DNA of 64,000 bases from Thiomicrorhabdus heinhorstiae (GTDB lineage: Bacteria > Pseudomonadota > Gammaproteobacteria > Thiomicrospirales > Thiomicrospiraceae): assembly GCF_013391765.2 (NCBI RefSeq), contig NZ_JACBGI020000001.1, forward strand, positions 186,001-250,000. Direction: 5' to 3'. Within the stretch, counting starts at the first letter, position 1; each line of letters begins with the position of its first letter. This document shows positions 28,554 to 38,913 of this stretch, piece by piece. The position numbers and the translations under genes are program-made. The notes below the pieces were generated by a model. It did not search any database, was not told the origin of the DNA, and saw only the letters and a list, made by a program, of their open reading frames with translations.

Positions 28554-28897
28554 TTATATAAATCAATCAAGATTGCTTGGAGACAGAACACGTCTTGCCA
28601 TTAATTCCAAGCACGATCTTAGTGAATTTAATGAGAGCGAAATGAAGAAGAAAATCTTATACATTCAGTCTCTCAATATCTTGAACACTTTTGTCGATCT
28701 CCCTTTGACTCTCGTTACCAAGAATACAAAAGATCCTTATCAACGAATAAACTACTACCCTGACTTATAAAAGAGCAAAGTTGAATCTGAAGTTCTATAC
28801 TAGAGGTTTATCCTATTTAGGTTCGGAAGATTGATCCAAATAGTTAGTATTTTTAGAGAAACAGCCCACAAACCTATGCCTAGATCGGAAAATTAAT
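28554..28897. other. Noncoding spacer before the binding-protein/cyclase operon
   Basis: A 344-base A+T-rich stretch. It must hold the promoter of the following operon; TATACT at 28796-28801 is a candidate -10 without a good -35. A 42-codon frame (28642-28770) with a plausible GAGAG before its ATG exists but shows no recognisable feature. Confidence 0.5.
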
Positions 28898-29689
28898 ATG
28901 AAAATTCATTTTATAAAAAAATATGTTTTTGTTTTCGGTTTGGTTTCACTGATGCCCTTTTCGTCCTTTGCCGACACCCTAAGGATCGCAACGGATGAAT
29001 GGTGTCCTTACGACTGCATTCCATCACAGAATAAAGGCAAGGTCGGATATTTAGGAGATATGCTGGTGAAAGCCATGAAAAAACATGGTCACAAGGTTGA
29101 ATTTGTTGAAGTGTCCTACTCCCGAGGCCTCGCCCTGGTAAGAGAGGGAAAACTGGACGCAACTCAGGCCTGTTTCAGGGAAGAGGCTCCCGACTTTATT
29201 ATGCCGGATACCGCACAGGGCGTTAGTAACACCACCTTTTTCAGTGTAAAAGGCAATCCCTGGCGCTATAGCGGAACCGAATCTCTTAAACAGGCAAAAA
29301 TGATCGGTGTGATTAAAGGTTACGACTATGTAGAACCGGAACTAATGGCGTACATCAATCAACATCCCGACAATGTTCTGGAAATTACCGGCGAAAAGCC
29401 GTTAGAAAGATTACTTGAAATGCTGCTGGCTGGTCGTTTGACAACCGTTATCGAAGACAAGAGCGTTTTAGAATATAAACTGAAACAGATGGGAAAATCC
29501 GATCAGGTTAGCGTTTCCGGCACCACCCCTGTCGTCATCGATGTTTTTACCGGCTTCTCTCCGGCAAATGAAAAATCCGCAACCTATGCCCGGATTTTAT
29601 CAGAGGAAATCGAAAACATGCGCCGCACAGGACAACTGCAAAAAATACTCACCGAGTATGGAGTGCAGGATTGGCAGTCTACTCCTTAA
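28898..29689 (+). CDS. Periplasmic solute-binding protein (family 3 type)
   Basis: A 263-residue exported protein. Residues 1-25 form a signal peptide ending SFA before DTLRIATDEW. The rest is an SBP_bac_3-like fold of the kind binding amino acids: YLGDMLVKAMKKHG near residue 50, REGKLDATQACF near 90, and a final RTGQLQKILTEYG helix. No ABC permease or ATPase genes are nearby. Instead a membrane diguanylate cyclase starts 28 bases downstream, so the protein probably serves as a ligand sensor for that enzyme. That role is inference from gene order. Cysteines at residues 37, 41 and 92 might form a disulfide. Confidence 0.8.
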   Translation: MKIHFIKKYVFVFGLVSLMPFSSFADTLRIATDEWCPYDCIPSQNKGKVGYLGDMLVKAMKKHGHKVEFVEVSYSRGLALVREGKLDATQACFREEAPDFIMPDTAQGVSNTTFFSVKGNPWRYSGTESLKQAKMIGVIKGYDYVEPELMAYINQHPDNVLEITGEKPLERLLEMLLAGRLTTVIEDKSVLEYKLKQMGKSDQVSVSGTTPVVIDVFTGFSPANEKSATYARILSEEIENMRRTGQLQKILTEYGVQDWQSTP

Positions 29690-29717
29690 ACATCAATTGG
29701 CCGTTATTTAACCGTTC

Positions 29718-31085
29718 ATGTCATTTCGTCACTCTATCGCACTTCATCTTCTAGCGGTCATTTTTGGCTTCTATTTTCTCGTGGCCGTCATCGTGACCGT
29801 TGTTCAGCTGTACAAAGAATACGAAAACACCAAAGAAAGTTTTTATCAGGAAATCCAACTCTTACCCACTACCTTCGGTCAAGGGATCAGCGATTCTGTC
29901 TGGACCTATAACCAGGAGTTACTCCTGTCTATCTTAAGAGGTGTGTACAACAGCCCGATTGTGGTCGGTATTGAAGTAAAATCCCTTGACCATAAAATGG
30001 ATTATAAAATCGGTTCAATTTTAGACGAACACAACCAACCCGTTTATTTTGATACGCAAGGCAATCCAGGCAAATCAATCGAAACCGGTCTAGGGGCCGA
30101 TGCCCTCTTCGGTTATACCTTCCCCATTACCTATCGGGGGCCGGCATTTAAAACCCCACAGCCTCTTGGAGAGGTCACGATCTACTCAAACGAAAGACTG
30201 GTTTTTGAACGAGTGAAATACGGCTTTTTTCTCATCTTAATCAACTCGGTCATTAAAACTCTAGCGCTGTGGTTTATCATTTTTTACTTCATTAAGCGTT
30301 ACCTTGGAAAACCGCTGAATGAGTTTACAAGCAAGATTAAACAACAGGATATCAATCAGCCTCATCCGATCACTTTGGATATCCCCTGGTCGGATAGTAA
30401 TGAAATACTATTGTTGAAGGACAGCTATAACCAAATGATTGATAGCGTCAATGAATATCAGGCAGCCTTAAAAAACCTCAATAAACAACTGGATGACAAG
30501 GTTAAGGAACGAACTCATGAGCTGTTTGCAGCGAAAGAAGCTGCCGAAATGCTTGCCTACACCGATATGCTTACCGGTGTTAAAACCAGACGTGCTTTTT
30601 TCGAGCTGGCCGAACTGCAGTTGAAAAACGGAATTCGTCAGCAGACCGTTACCTCAATCATTATGATTGATATCGACCATTTCAAAAGCATCAATGACAT
30701 CTTTGGACACGCGACCGGCGATCTGGTTTTGCAAACTTTTGCCAAGATTTTAAAAAACTCCTGCCGGGCGAACGATGTGATTGGCCGGCTTGGAGGTGAA
30801 GAATTTGCCATTCTTCTACCACAAACCGGTCTTGAAGGTGCATTACATCTTGCTGAAAAAATACGTCAATCCGTTGCCGGAGAAAAAATCACGCAGAATC
30901 AGCAAACCATACATTTTACGGCCAGCTTTGGTGTTACAGAAACAAATCCAGGGCAATACACACTTGAAGAAATTCTGGGTCAGGCAGATCAGGCACTTTA
31001 CACGGCAAAAGATCAAGGCAGAAACCGAGTGACTCACTACAATGCACAAGCACAAGCAGATAAACCCGGATCGTCAAATTCATAA
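29718..31085 (+). CDS. Membrane-bound diguanylate cyclase
   Basis: A 455-residue inner-membrane enzyme that makes cyclic di-GMP. TM1 spans about residues 8-30, a periplasmic sensor domain covers 31-165, TM2 spans 168-195, and a HAMP-like linker and coiled coil run to about 280. The GGDEF domain has MIDIDHFKSIND (metal Asp near 318), an intact GGEEF active site (359-363) and the RxxD inhibitory site RAND (350-353), so product feedback is expected. The usual LTGLxNRR motif is LTGVKTRR here. The upstream solute-binding protein is the likely periplasmic partner of the sensor domain. The gene converges with thiG with only 14 bases between. Confidence 0.9.
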   Translation: MSFRHSIALHLLAVIFGFYFLVAVIVTVVQLYKEYENTKESFYQEIQLLPTTFGQGISDSVWTYNQELLLSILRGVYNSPIVVGIEVKSLDHKMDYKIGSILDEHNQPVYFDTQGNPGKSIETGLGADALFGYTFPITYRGPAFKTPQPLGEVTIYSNERLVFERVKYGFFLILINSVIKTLALWFIIFYFIKRYLGKPLNEFTSKIKQQDINQPHPITLDIPWSDSNEILLLKDSYNQMIDSVNEYQAALKNLNKQLDDKVKERTHELFAAKEAAEMLAYTDMLTGVKTRRAFFELAELQLKNGIRQQTVTSIIMIDIDHFKSINDIFGHATGDLVLQTFAKILKNSCRANDVIGRLGGEEFAILLPQTGLEGALHLAEKIRQSVAGEKITQNQQTIHFTASFGVTETNPGQYTLEEILGQADQALYTAKDQGRNRVTHYNAQAQADKPGSSNS

Positions 31086-31099
31086 ACCGCCCGCTTAAA

Positions 31100-31885
31100 T
31101 TACGCCTGGTGCCAGAACGGCGAATCCAAAGTCGGCGTACTGGCACTGGCAGCATATTGTTCCGCCATGGGACCGGCTTCATACGCCAAACGCCCCGCTT
31201 CAATCGCACCACGAAAAGCCTGTGCCATCTTCTGCGGATGCTGTGCGTGCGCCACTGCAGTATTCAACAGAATTCCATCCACACCCAGCTCCATCGCCTG
31301 CATAGCATGCGACGGCACTCCAATCCCTGAATCAATAATCATGGTCACTTCCGGGAAACGATCACGAATCGCCTGCAAAGCATAGGGGTTCAACAATCCT
31401 TTTCCGGTGCCGATCGGCGAACCCCAAGGCATAATCACCTTGCATCCCAATTCCACCAAATGACGGGCAATCACCAGATCATCGGTACAGTACGGCAATA
31501 CCTTAAAACCGTCGTTTAATAGGATTTCGGTCGCCTTAACCAGATCGATCGGATCCGGCTGCAGATTAAAGTCGTCACCGACCAGTTCCAGTTTGATCCA
31601 ATCCGTCTGAAACAGTTCACGACTCATTTGCGCCATGGAGACCGCTTCTTTGATCGAATGACAGCCGGCGGTATTCGGTAAAAGATGCAAATCCAAAGAA
31701 CGGATGATGTTCCAGAAAGATTCACCGCCCATCTGCCCCGGATTCTGACGGCTTAGCGACAGCGTCACTACCTGAGCACCGGAAGCGACAATGCTTTCCA
31801 GCATTACCCTTGGCGACGAATAGAGCGCGCTACCGATCAGCATTCGGCTATCTAATTTTGTGCCATAGATGTCCAGACAACTCAT
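31100..31885 (-). CDS. thiG: Thiazole synthase ThiG
   Basis: A 261-residue TIM-barrel enzyme that assembles the thiazole phosphate ring of thiamine from deoxyxylulose 5-phosphate, ThiS thiocarboxylate and the glycine imine. Signatures include [10 protein letters not shown] near the start, [10 protein letters not shown] with the Schiff-base lysine, [13 protein letters not shown] and [16 protein letters not shown] sits seven bases before the ATG at 31885; a TTG two codons upstream keeps the frame open but is not needed. It is the last gene of the thiC-thiO-thiS-thiG operon. Confidence 0.95.
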   Translation of the reverse strand: MSCLDIYGTKLDSRMLIGSALYSSPRVMLESIVASGAQVVTLSLSRQNPGQMGGESFWNIIRSLDLHLLPNTAGCHSIKEAVSMAQMSRELFQTDWIKLELVGDDFNLQPDPIDLVKATEILLNDGFKVLPYCTDDLVIARHLVELGCKVIMPWGSPIGTGKGLLNPYALQAIRDRFPEVTMIIDSGIGVPSHAMQAMELGVDGILLNTAVAHAQHPQKMAQAFRGAIEAGRLAYEAGPMAEQYAASASTPTLDSPFWHQA

Positions 31886-31951
31886 AATCAATTCCTTATA
31901 AATAGAGATTCACTTTAAAGCAAAGAGTATTATCAATCCAACAAGGCCAAA

Positions 31952-31985
31952 AATTTCGAAGTGCAGTCAAACTACACGAGAAATT
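31952..31985 (-). other. Imperfect stem-loop between thiS and thiG
   Basis: AATTTC...GTGCAGT pairs with ACTACAC...GAAATT (31952-31985). It fills the 132-base gap between thiS and thiG. No T run follows, so an RNA processing or stability element is as likely as a terminator. Confidence 0.4.
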
Positions 31986-32017
31986 GATAACGCAATTGGT
32001 TGGTAAAAATCAAAGCT

Positions 32018-32215
32018 TTAACCTCCTTGAATAGCGCCGAGAACTTCCACTTTATCGCCCTCTTGCAACTGCGTTGCTGCGTGCGCCGATTGCGGGACAA
32101 ATTCCTGATTGACCATTACGGCATAAGGCGCCTGTGCCTTAAACGCATCAAGTGCGGTCGGAAGATCGGCATTGTTTGTCAGCTCAAATACTCGACCATT
32201 AATTTCGATATTCAT
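32018..32215 (-). CDS. thiS: Sulfur carrier protein ThiS
   Basis: A 65-residue ubiquitin-fold protein that carries sulfur as a C-terminal thiocarboxylate to ThiG. It ends in the required Gly-Gly (AIQGG) and begins MNIEINGRVFEL. Its ATG overlaps the thiO stop as ATGA (32212-32215). Confidence 0.93.
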   Translation of the reverse strand: MNIEINGRVFELTNNADLPTALDAFKAQAPYAVMVNQEFVPQSAHAATQLQEGDKVEVLGAIQGG

Positions 32216-33330
32216 GCCAGCTCCTTTATTGCTTCACCAGTACTTTCGATCTTCATCAGCTGAGGTATCGCTTGCTGATAACGTGCATCGATTGTTTCCC
32301 CCAGGAGATAACTGCGACACAAGTCGACCATCACCGGTGACAACAAATAACCGTGCCTGAACAAGCCGTTCAGACTAATCACTCGACCCTTAACCCGCAT
32401 CTGCGGTTCATTATCAAGATACGCAGGACGCAAACCGGATTGAATCTGCAAAATCTCCGCTTCGGCAAAACCGCTGTGTACCGAAAAACAGGCAGACAAC
32501 AGTTCCATTGCCGAACGCAGCGTCGGCTGACGACGATCTTCGGTTTCAATCTGGGTCGCGCCAACCACAAACAGATGATCCGGTTTCGGGGCAATATAGA
32601 TCGGATAACGTGGATGCATCAAACGCACCGGACGGTTTAATGTGACGTCAGGTGCATGTAAGCGAATGACTTCACCACGCACTCCGCGCAGATCAGTTTG
32701 CGTATCCTTGGCCCCTAAACCGCGACAATCGATAATCCAGTCAAAGCAGCCATACTCTTCACCGTTTAACAGAACACGTTGCTCGGCAATCTGTGCAAAT
32801 GAATTGCTATGCCACCGAATATTCGTCTGCGCACGCAAAACCTTGCCTAACACTGTCAGTAATTGACGATTATCGAGTTGCCCTTCATCCGGCAAAAACA
32901 GTCCTTGCGCAAAACGCGGATTGATTTCACTTTCCAATGCATGAATTTGCTGGGCGCCGACTTTTCGATAATTATCGCCTTTGAGGTTTCTTTCGAAATT
33001 CAACAGACTCCCTCGATCTTGTTCGAAGGCGAGCAGTAACGAACCTTTACGCTGAAAGAATATTTTCTCGGGCAATTGTTGCAGCAACCGTGGCCACGTA
33101 TTCAAAGCCAGTTCGCCCAGCTGCATAATACCTTTGCTTGCATCCGCCGATTCCGCCAAGGGAGCCAGCATAGCTGCGGCTAAAATCGCCGAACTGTCTT
33201 CAGCCTGACCGGAATCCTGATCGAAAAGTTCGATAAACGCATCATTACGCAGACTGAAAGCGAGCAGACGGCCGAGCAGACCGGCACCAAGAATGGCGAT
33301 TTTCGGTTGCTCTTTAGAAGGCTCTGACAA
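32212..33330 (-). CDS. thiO: Glycine oxidase ThiO
   Basis: A 372-residue FAD-dependent amine oxidase (DAO family) that oxidises glycine to the imine used by ThiG. This is the oxygen-dependent route, the alternative to tyrosine lyase ThiH. The N-terminal nucleotide loop is IAILGAGLLGRLLA (residues 12-25), followed by the acidic FDQD. Near the C-terminus RSGLRP-like QIQSGLRPAY and GLFRHGYLLSPVM match the family. It overlaps thiS by ATGA and follows thiC after two bases. Confidence 0.9.
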   Translation of the reverse strand: MSEPSKEQPKIAILGAGLLGRLLAFSLRNDAFIELFDQDSGQAEDSSAILAAAMLAPLAESADASKGIMQLGELALNTWPRLLQQLPEKIFFQRKGSLLLAFEQDRGSLLNFERNLKGDNYRKVGAQQIHALESEINPRFAQGLFLPDEGQLDNRQLLTVLGKVLRAQTNIRWHSNSFAQIAEQRVLLNGEEYGCFDWIIDCRGLGAKDTQTDLRGVRGEVIRLHAPDVTLNRPVRLMHPRYPIYIAPKPDHLFVVGATQIETEDRRQPTLRSAMELLSACFSVHSGFAEAEILQIQSGLRPAYLDNEPQMRVKGRVISLNGLFRHGYLLSPVMVDLCRSYLLGETIDARYQQAIPQLMKIESTGEAIKELA

Positions 33331-33332
33331 GG

Positions 33333-35315
<1,983 letters not shown>

Positions 35316-35416
35316 TTAATAAAAGGCGGAGAGACTCAATAGACAGATGAGAGAAGAAATAATCGAATTTTAGATAAACTCTGCCATTGACAGCTTGTTT
35401 AACAGTAAAATTGACT

Positions 35417-35499
35417 TGTTCCCTTCGCTGGTACTAACCAGATCAGGTTCAACGGATCCCGCAAATGCGATCTCAGCCTTGTCTAAAGGCACTCCGACA
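35417..35499 (-). promoter_or_regulatory. TPP riboswitch (THI element) of the thiC operon
   Basis: On the minus strand the element has the conserved CTGAGA of the pyrimidine-binding helix, GGGATCCGTTGAACCTGA (ACCCGUUGAACC-type core) and the CTGGTTAGTACCAGCG stem-loop with a closing AGGGA. It lies about 130 bases upstream of the thiC start, leaving room for an expression platform. I see no obvious T-run terminator there, so control may act on translation. Confidence 0.93.
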
Positions 35500-35722
35500 A
35501 AAGTTTGCTCAGTATAGAGCAATCACAAATAAAAGCAAACTAATTGATATTTTAGACATGTTTGAAGGCGGTCGAAACCCAAGTAAATCGTAGGATGAAG
35601 ATAAATATTCCTTATCACTTATCACATTGAGAATTCACGGTAAATCAAGTATATTTACCGATCAATTTCCAGATACTGCGGGCTGAAAAAATGCTCCTTA
35701 AGACGTAAGAAGAATCAAATCT

Positions 35723-36496
35723 ATGGCAATAAAAAAATTCCTTTTAATCGGGCTAACCGGAGCTTTGCTCTCCTCCTCCGCATGGGCAGTCGATCCAAAA
35801 TCCTGCTTGCAGACTTTTCAAGGTGAAGCGAAAGAAGTCTGTGAAAAAGCCATTGCCGGTGATCCTGAATCTCAATATCAAATGGCACGAATTTACGGGG
35901 ATGCCCAGAATTCTCAATTGATCAATTATGAATTGTCGTTCTACTGGCACAGAGAACTGGCACGCACCGCTTTGAAAAAGAACCTGACCGATGAAATTTA
36001 TCTGTTAACCATGTACAACACCGGGGTTTTCTATGCCGACGGGATTGGCGTACAACAGAACCTTAAAAACGGTATTTACTGGTTTACTAAAGCGGCCGAA
36101 CGTGGCGAACCACTGTCCATGCTGCGTTTAGCAGTAGTATACAAGTCCGGTTTAGGTGCAGCCAAAGACGATAAAGCCAGCGAAATGTGGCTGAACAAAG
36201 CCGTTAAAGCGAATAACCCTCAAGCCAAGGTTTTAAAATCTCGCTGGATTCTTGAAGGCCAGTTAAGTGAAAAGAGCACAAAACTTGCCATTCAGCTGCT
36301 TGAAGAAGCCGCCAAGGAAAACGAGCCTCAAGCCTGCTTTGCGCTCGGAAATATGCATACAACCGGGTTTAATGTTGAAAAGAATGCCAAAAAGGCCAAG
36401 GATTATTACAGTAAGGCTTGCTCTCTGAATCTATTGGAAGCCTGCAAGCGCTACCACGACCTTGATATCGAACAAGGCGACTTCTCTCTTAAATAA
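35723..36496 (+). CDS. Exported Sel1-repeat protein
   Basis: A 257-residue protein with a signal peptide (cleavage after SSAWA, residue 22) and at least three Sel1/TPR-like repeats: YNTGVFYADGIGVQQNLKNG, LRLAVVYKSGLGAAKDDKAS and FALGNMHTTGFNVEKNAKKA, each followed by an Ala-rich helix. A paired-cysteine segment (KSCLQTF, EVCEKA) precedes them and another (QACF, KACS, EACK) ends the chain. Sel1 proteins usually act as protein-interaction scaffolds in the periplasm; no partner can be named. The next gene follows after 66 bases on the same strand. Confidence 0.82.
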   Translation: MAIKKFLLIGLTGALLSSSAWAVDPKSCLQTFQGEAKEVCEKAIAGDPESQYQMARIYGDAQNSQLINYELSFYWHRELARTALKKNLTDEIYLLTMYNTGVFYADGIGVQQNLKNGIYWFTKAAERGEPLSMLRLAVVYKSGLGAAKDDKASEMWLNKAVKANNPQAKVLKSRWILEGQLSEKSTKLAIQLLEEAAKENEPQACFALGNMHTTGFNVEKNAKKAKDYYSKACSLNLLEACKRYHDLDIEQGDFSLK

Positions 36497-36562
36497 GTAT
36501 CATCCAAGCCTTTTCCTATCGGAGAAGGCTCACTCTTTCCTTGATTACCAAAGGTAGTCTGC

Positions 36563-37093
36563 ATGTTTCAAATCGAATCAATTGACCCTAAAGTTTTTAA
36601 ACAGCAAACCCGTAAAGCGACCATGATCATTATGGCAATGTTCATTGTGATCGGCTTTATTACCGCCAGCCTGTCCAACCATTATTTAGGCCCTTATTCG
36701 AATAGCCCTGTCGTCGTTAACCTGCTCGGCGCCTTTATCGGCTTGGTCATCACCGGCCTGATCGTTAAAACGTTTTTTGCCGATAAAGCATGGATGCATG
36801 AAGCGGTGTATGCTTTTCGTCTAAAACGACATTTAATAATGGTTACAAATCGTTTACGCCCTTTGCAAGAGGCTTCAGAACGTAACGATATCACGGCCAT
36901 TAAGCTGATGCGTTTCTATCATCTCGGGCTGGAGCAGATGCATAAATTTGAAGGCAACAGTACAGCATTGATTGATTTAGCCGCTGAAAAACGTGAGCTT
37001 GAGAAGAAAATGCAGGAGTTAAACATCTCTTTGGAACAGAAAAGTCTTAATCCAAAAGAGTTAGATAGCTACCCTTTACAAAAAGATTCCTAA
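36563..37093 (+). CDS. Two-helix inner-membrane protein, DUF3087-like
   Basis: A 176-residue protein. Hydrophobic segments at about residues 20-38 and 51-71 form two membrane helices; the remaining 100 residues are charged and mostly helical, with a predicted coiled coil near EKRELEKKMQEL. The overall layout resembles DUF3087 proteins of gammaproteobacteria, whose function is unknown. AAAGG precedes the ATG. It may share a transcript with the Sel1 protein upstream. Confidence 0.65.
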   Translation: MFQIESIDPKVFKQQTRKATMIIMAMFIVIGFITASLSNHYLGPYSNSPVVVNLLGAFIGLVITGLIVKTFFADKAWMHEAVYAFRLKRHLIMVTNRLRPLQEASERNDITAIKLMRFYHLGLEQMHKFEGNSTALIDLAAEKRELEKKMQELNISLEQKSLNPKELDSYPLQKDS

Positions 37094-37311
37094 ATTTTCT
37101 TGAGTAAACAAGGCGTTAGCAATTTATCGCCAACGAAAGGAAAAAATTCAGGTTTATTTCATGTTTTCGGTTTAAGATTTATAAAAATGGTCGATACATT
37201 ATTGATGACAGTTAAAAAGTTTATTTGTTTTAAATTTTTTTGTCTCAATCTGTTAGTATCTTATTCACTCGATAAGAAATTATACTCAGATAACGTTAAT
37301 GAACTAAACTT

Positions 37312-37458
37312 ATGAAACGGGAAAATATGCACAATACCAAACCCGACCATCGCACTAAATCCATACTCGGGCCAAACTACGAAAAGATTTTCACCATTAG
37401 CGTTTTAGTTATTCTTTTGATCATAGCGCCATTCATGCTCTATCATTTGATGCACTAA
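37312..37458 (+). CDS. Short single-helix membrane peptide (48 codons)
   Basis: A small frame of 48 residues. The N-terminal 25 are polar (NTKPDHRTKS), followed by the hydrophobic run FTISVLVILLIIAPFMLY and a short HLMH tail, so a single-pass peptide with a cytoplasmic N-terminus is likely. An internal ATG at 37327 has GGGA just upstream and may be the real start, giving 43 residues. A TATACT at 37281-37286 could be a -10. I do not recognise a family. The amino-acid pattern makes chance unlikely, but coding is unproven. Confidence 0.5.
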   Translation: MKRENMHNTKPDHRTKSILGPNYEKIFTISVLVILLIIAPFMLYHLMH

Positions 37459-37764
37459 AAAAGCTAATCAATCATTTCACGATTCACATAAATCCAACCC
37501 CAAATTAGCACCCTTTCTTCGAGGGTGTAAAATCATTCTATTCTTGTCTGAAATATACCCATCTGCTTTCCAACAAAGTAATTGTGACTATCGAACCGGA
37601 AACGCAAGTTATCAATTCATAATCAACTATTTTGAGCTGGTTAGATAGATCGAAAATCGGCCACAACAACTGATTCGCATACCAATTTACAAACGAATGA
37701 AAATTTTAAATAAAGAATAATTACGGAAAAGTTTTGTAAAAAGCAGGAAAGAAAAATAAAGGAA
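37459..37764. other. A+T-rich spacer before the tRNA cluster
   Basis: A 306-base stretch without a gene. One hairpin, CACCCT / AGGGTG at about 37509-37527, could end the short membrane-peptide transcript, although it has no good T run. Nothing else is recognisable. Confidence 0.5.
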
Positions 37765-37851
37765 TGGTGCCCAGAGCCGGAGTCGAACCGGCACAGTGTT
37801 TCCACCGGGGGATTTTAAGTCCCCTGCGTCTACCAATTTCGCCATCTGGGC
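37765..37851 (-). tRNA. tRNA-Leu (anticodon TAA)
   Basis: An 87-base class II tRNA with a long variable arm and encoded CCA. The anticodon loop ACTTAAAAT gives TAA. Last of three tRNAs read from the promoter at 38072-38099. Confidence 0.95.
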
Positions 37852-37909
37852 ATAAAAAAAGCACCTAACGTGCCCTATTCTATGAAAACTTATTTGTCAG
37901 ATAAATAAG

Positions 37910-37983
37910 TGGAGGCGCGACCCGGAGTCGAACCGAGGTCCACGGATTTGCAATCCGCTGCATAGCCACTCTGCCATCGCGCC
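37910..37983 (-). tRNA. tRNA-Cys (anticodon GCA)
   Basis: A 74-base cloverleaf with encoded CCA and U73 discriminator, typical of tRNA-Cys. Anticodon loop ATTGCAAAT gives GCA. Two bases separate it from tRNA-Gly. Confidence 0.95.
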
Positions 37984-37985
37984 TT

Positions 37986-38060
37986 TGGAGCGGGAAACGA
38001 GGATCGAACTCGCGACCCCAACCTTGGCAAGGTTGTGCTCTACCGCTGAGCTATTCCCGC
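37986..38060 (-). tRNA. tRNA-Gly (anticodon GCC)
   Basis: A 75-base cloverleaf with encoded CCA; anticodon loop CTTGCCAAG gives GCC. First tRNA of the Gly-Cys-Leu transcript, following pgsA as in many gammaproteobacteria. Confidence 0.95.
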
Positions 38061-38071
38061 TGATGGGGCGT

Positions 38072-38099
38072 ATTATAGGGGCTTCAGGCCAAAGGTCAA
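38072..38099 (-). promoter_or_regulatory. Sigma-70 promoter of the tRNA-Gly-Cys-Leu cluster
   Basis: On the minus strand TTGACC (38099-38094), 16-base spacer, TATAAT (38077-38072), then ACGCCCC. The same spacing and almost the same 20 bases occur at the tRNA-Val/Asp promoter near 9672. Confidence 0.87.
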
Positions 38100-38169
38100 G
38101 CGGTTTTTTTCAAAAAAGCGTAAAAACCGTAACCGACCCAGCCCCCTATAATCAAGGGTTTTGCTAAGT

Positions 38170-38742
38170 CTATGAATCTGTTGAACGAATGATTTCCGGT
38201 AAGGCCGCTCGTGTATATTGAACCCAGGTGATGACCGTCAGGATTGCGGCAAAATATAACATAGGGAAACCGAGCTCGCCCCAGTTTACCCCCCAAAGCT
38301 CCCCTCCGTAGATTAACCACGTTAAGGCTGCCAATTGGGAGGCCGTTTTGATTTTTCCGAGTTTAGAGACGGCAACAACTTCACGTGCATTATTTTCCGC
38401 CATCCACTCACGCAAAGCGGAAATGCCAATTTCACGCATCATAATAATAATTGCAGAAAAAATGACCAACAGATTGTCGTGATATTCAGCCGCGACCACA
38501 ATCAAGGCAGCAGAAACAATTAACTTATCGGCAACCGGATCCAAAAAAGCGCCCAACTTACTGTCACTGCCAAGCTTTCTGGCAAGAAACCCGTCGAACC
38601 AGTCGGTGATAGCGGCGATCATAAACGCCAAACCGGCCCAGAAACGGGCGTCTTCAATCGGTGCATAATAGCAAATCAAAAAGACCGGAATCAGAACAAC
38701 CCTTGACCAGGTCATCATCATAGGTAGGGACTGTAAATTCAT
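38170..38742 (-). CDS. pgsA: CDP-diacylglycerol--glycerol-3-phosphate 3-phosphatidyltransferase PgsA
   Basis: A 190-residue inner-membrane enzyme that commits CDP-diacylglycerol to phosphatidylglycerol synthesis. The CDP-alcohol phosphotransferase motif DxxDGxxARx8Gx3Dx3D is intact: DWFDGFLARK, then GAFLDPVADK (residues about 47-75). Four to five hydrophobic helices follow. The gene lies between uvrC and the tRNA-Gly cluster, the same order as in E. coli and its relatives. Confidence 0.94.
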   Translation of the reverse strand: MNLQSLPMMMTWSRVVLIPVFLICYYAPIEDARFWAGLAFMIAAITDWFDGFLARKLGSDSKLGAFLDPVADKLIVSAALIVVAAEYHDNLLVIFSAIIIMMREIGISALREWMAENNAREVVAVSKLGKIKTASQLAALTWLIYGGELWGVNWGELGFPMLYFAAILTVITWVQYTRAALPEIIRSTDS

Positions 38743-38913
38743 ACAAACTTCTTTTTATTTTTAATTCAAAGATCGCAAAACCGCATAGGTTCTGCCGAGA
38801 ACCGGAGTAGCGCCATTTTTCTACTGGGAATATCCTAACCGCTGGGGCTAGCGGCGTCTATATCATACCAAGAGTTTTCCGGCCTTTGGCTTATAAATAC
38901 CGTCATCAAACCA

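Noticed and set aside
28573-28770. Short plus-strand ORF before the solute-binding protein
   Set aside because: Starts with TTG; the internal ATG at 28642 gives 42 low-complexity residues without any feature. Kept as spacer.
37100-37315. 71-codon plus-strand ORF after the two-helix membrane protein
   Set aside because: A+T-rich frame without a ribosome site; residue pattern looks random. The 48-codon frame at 37312 is the better candidate in this area.
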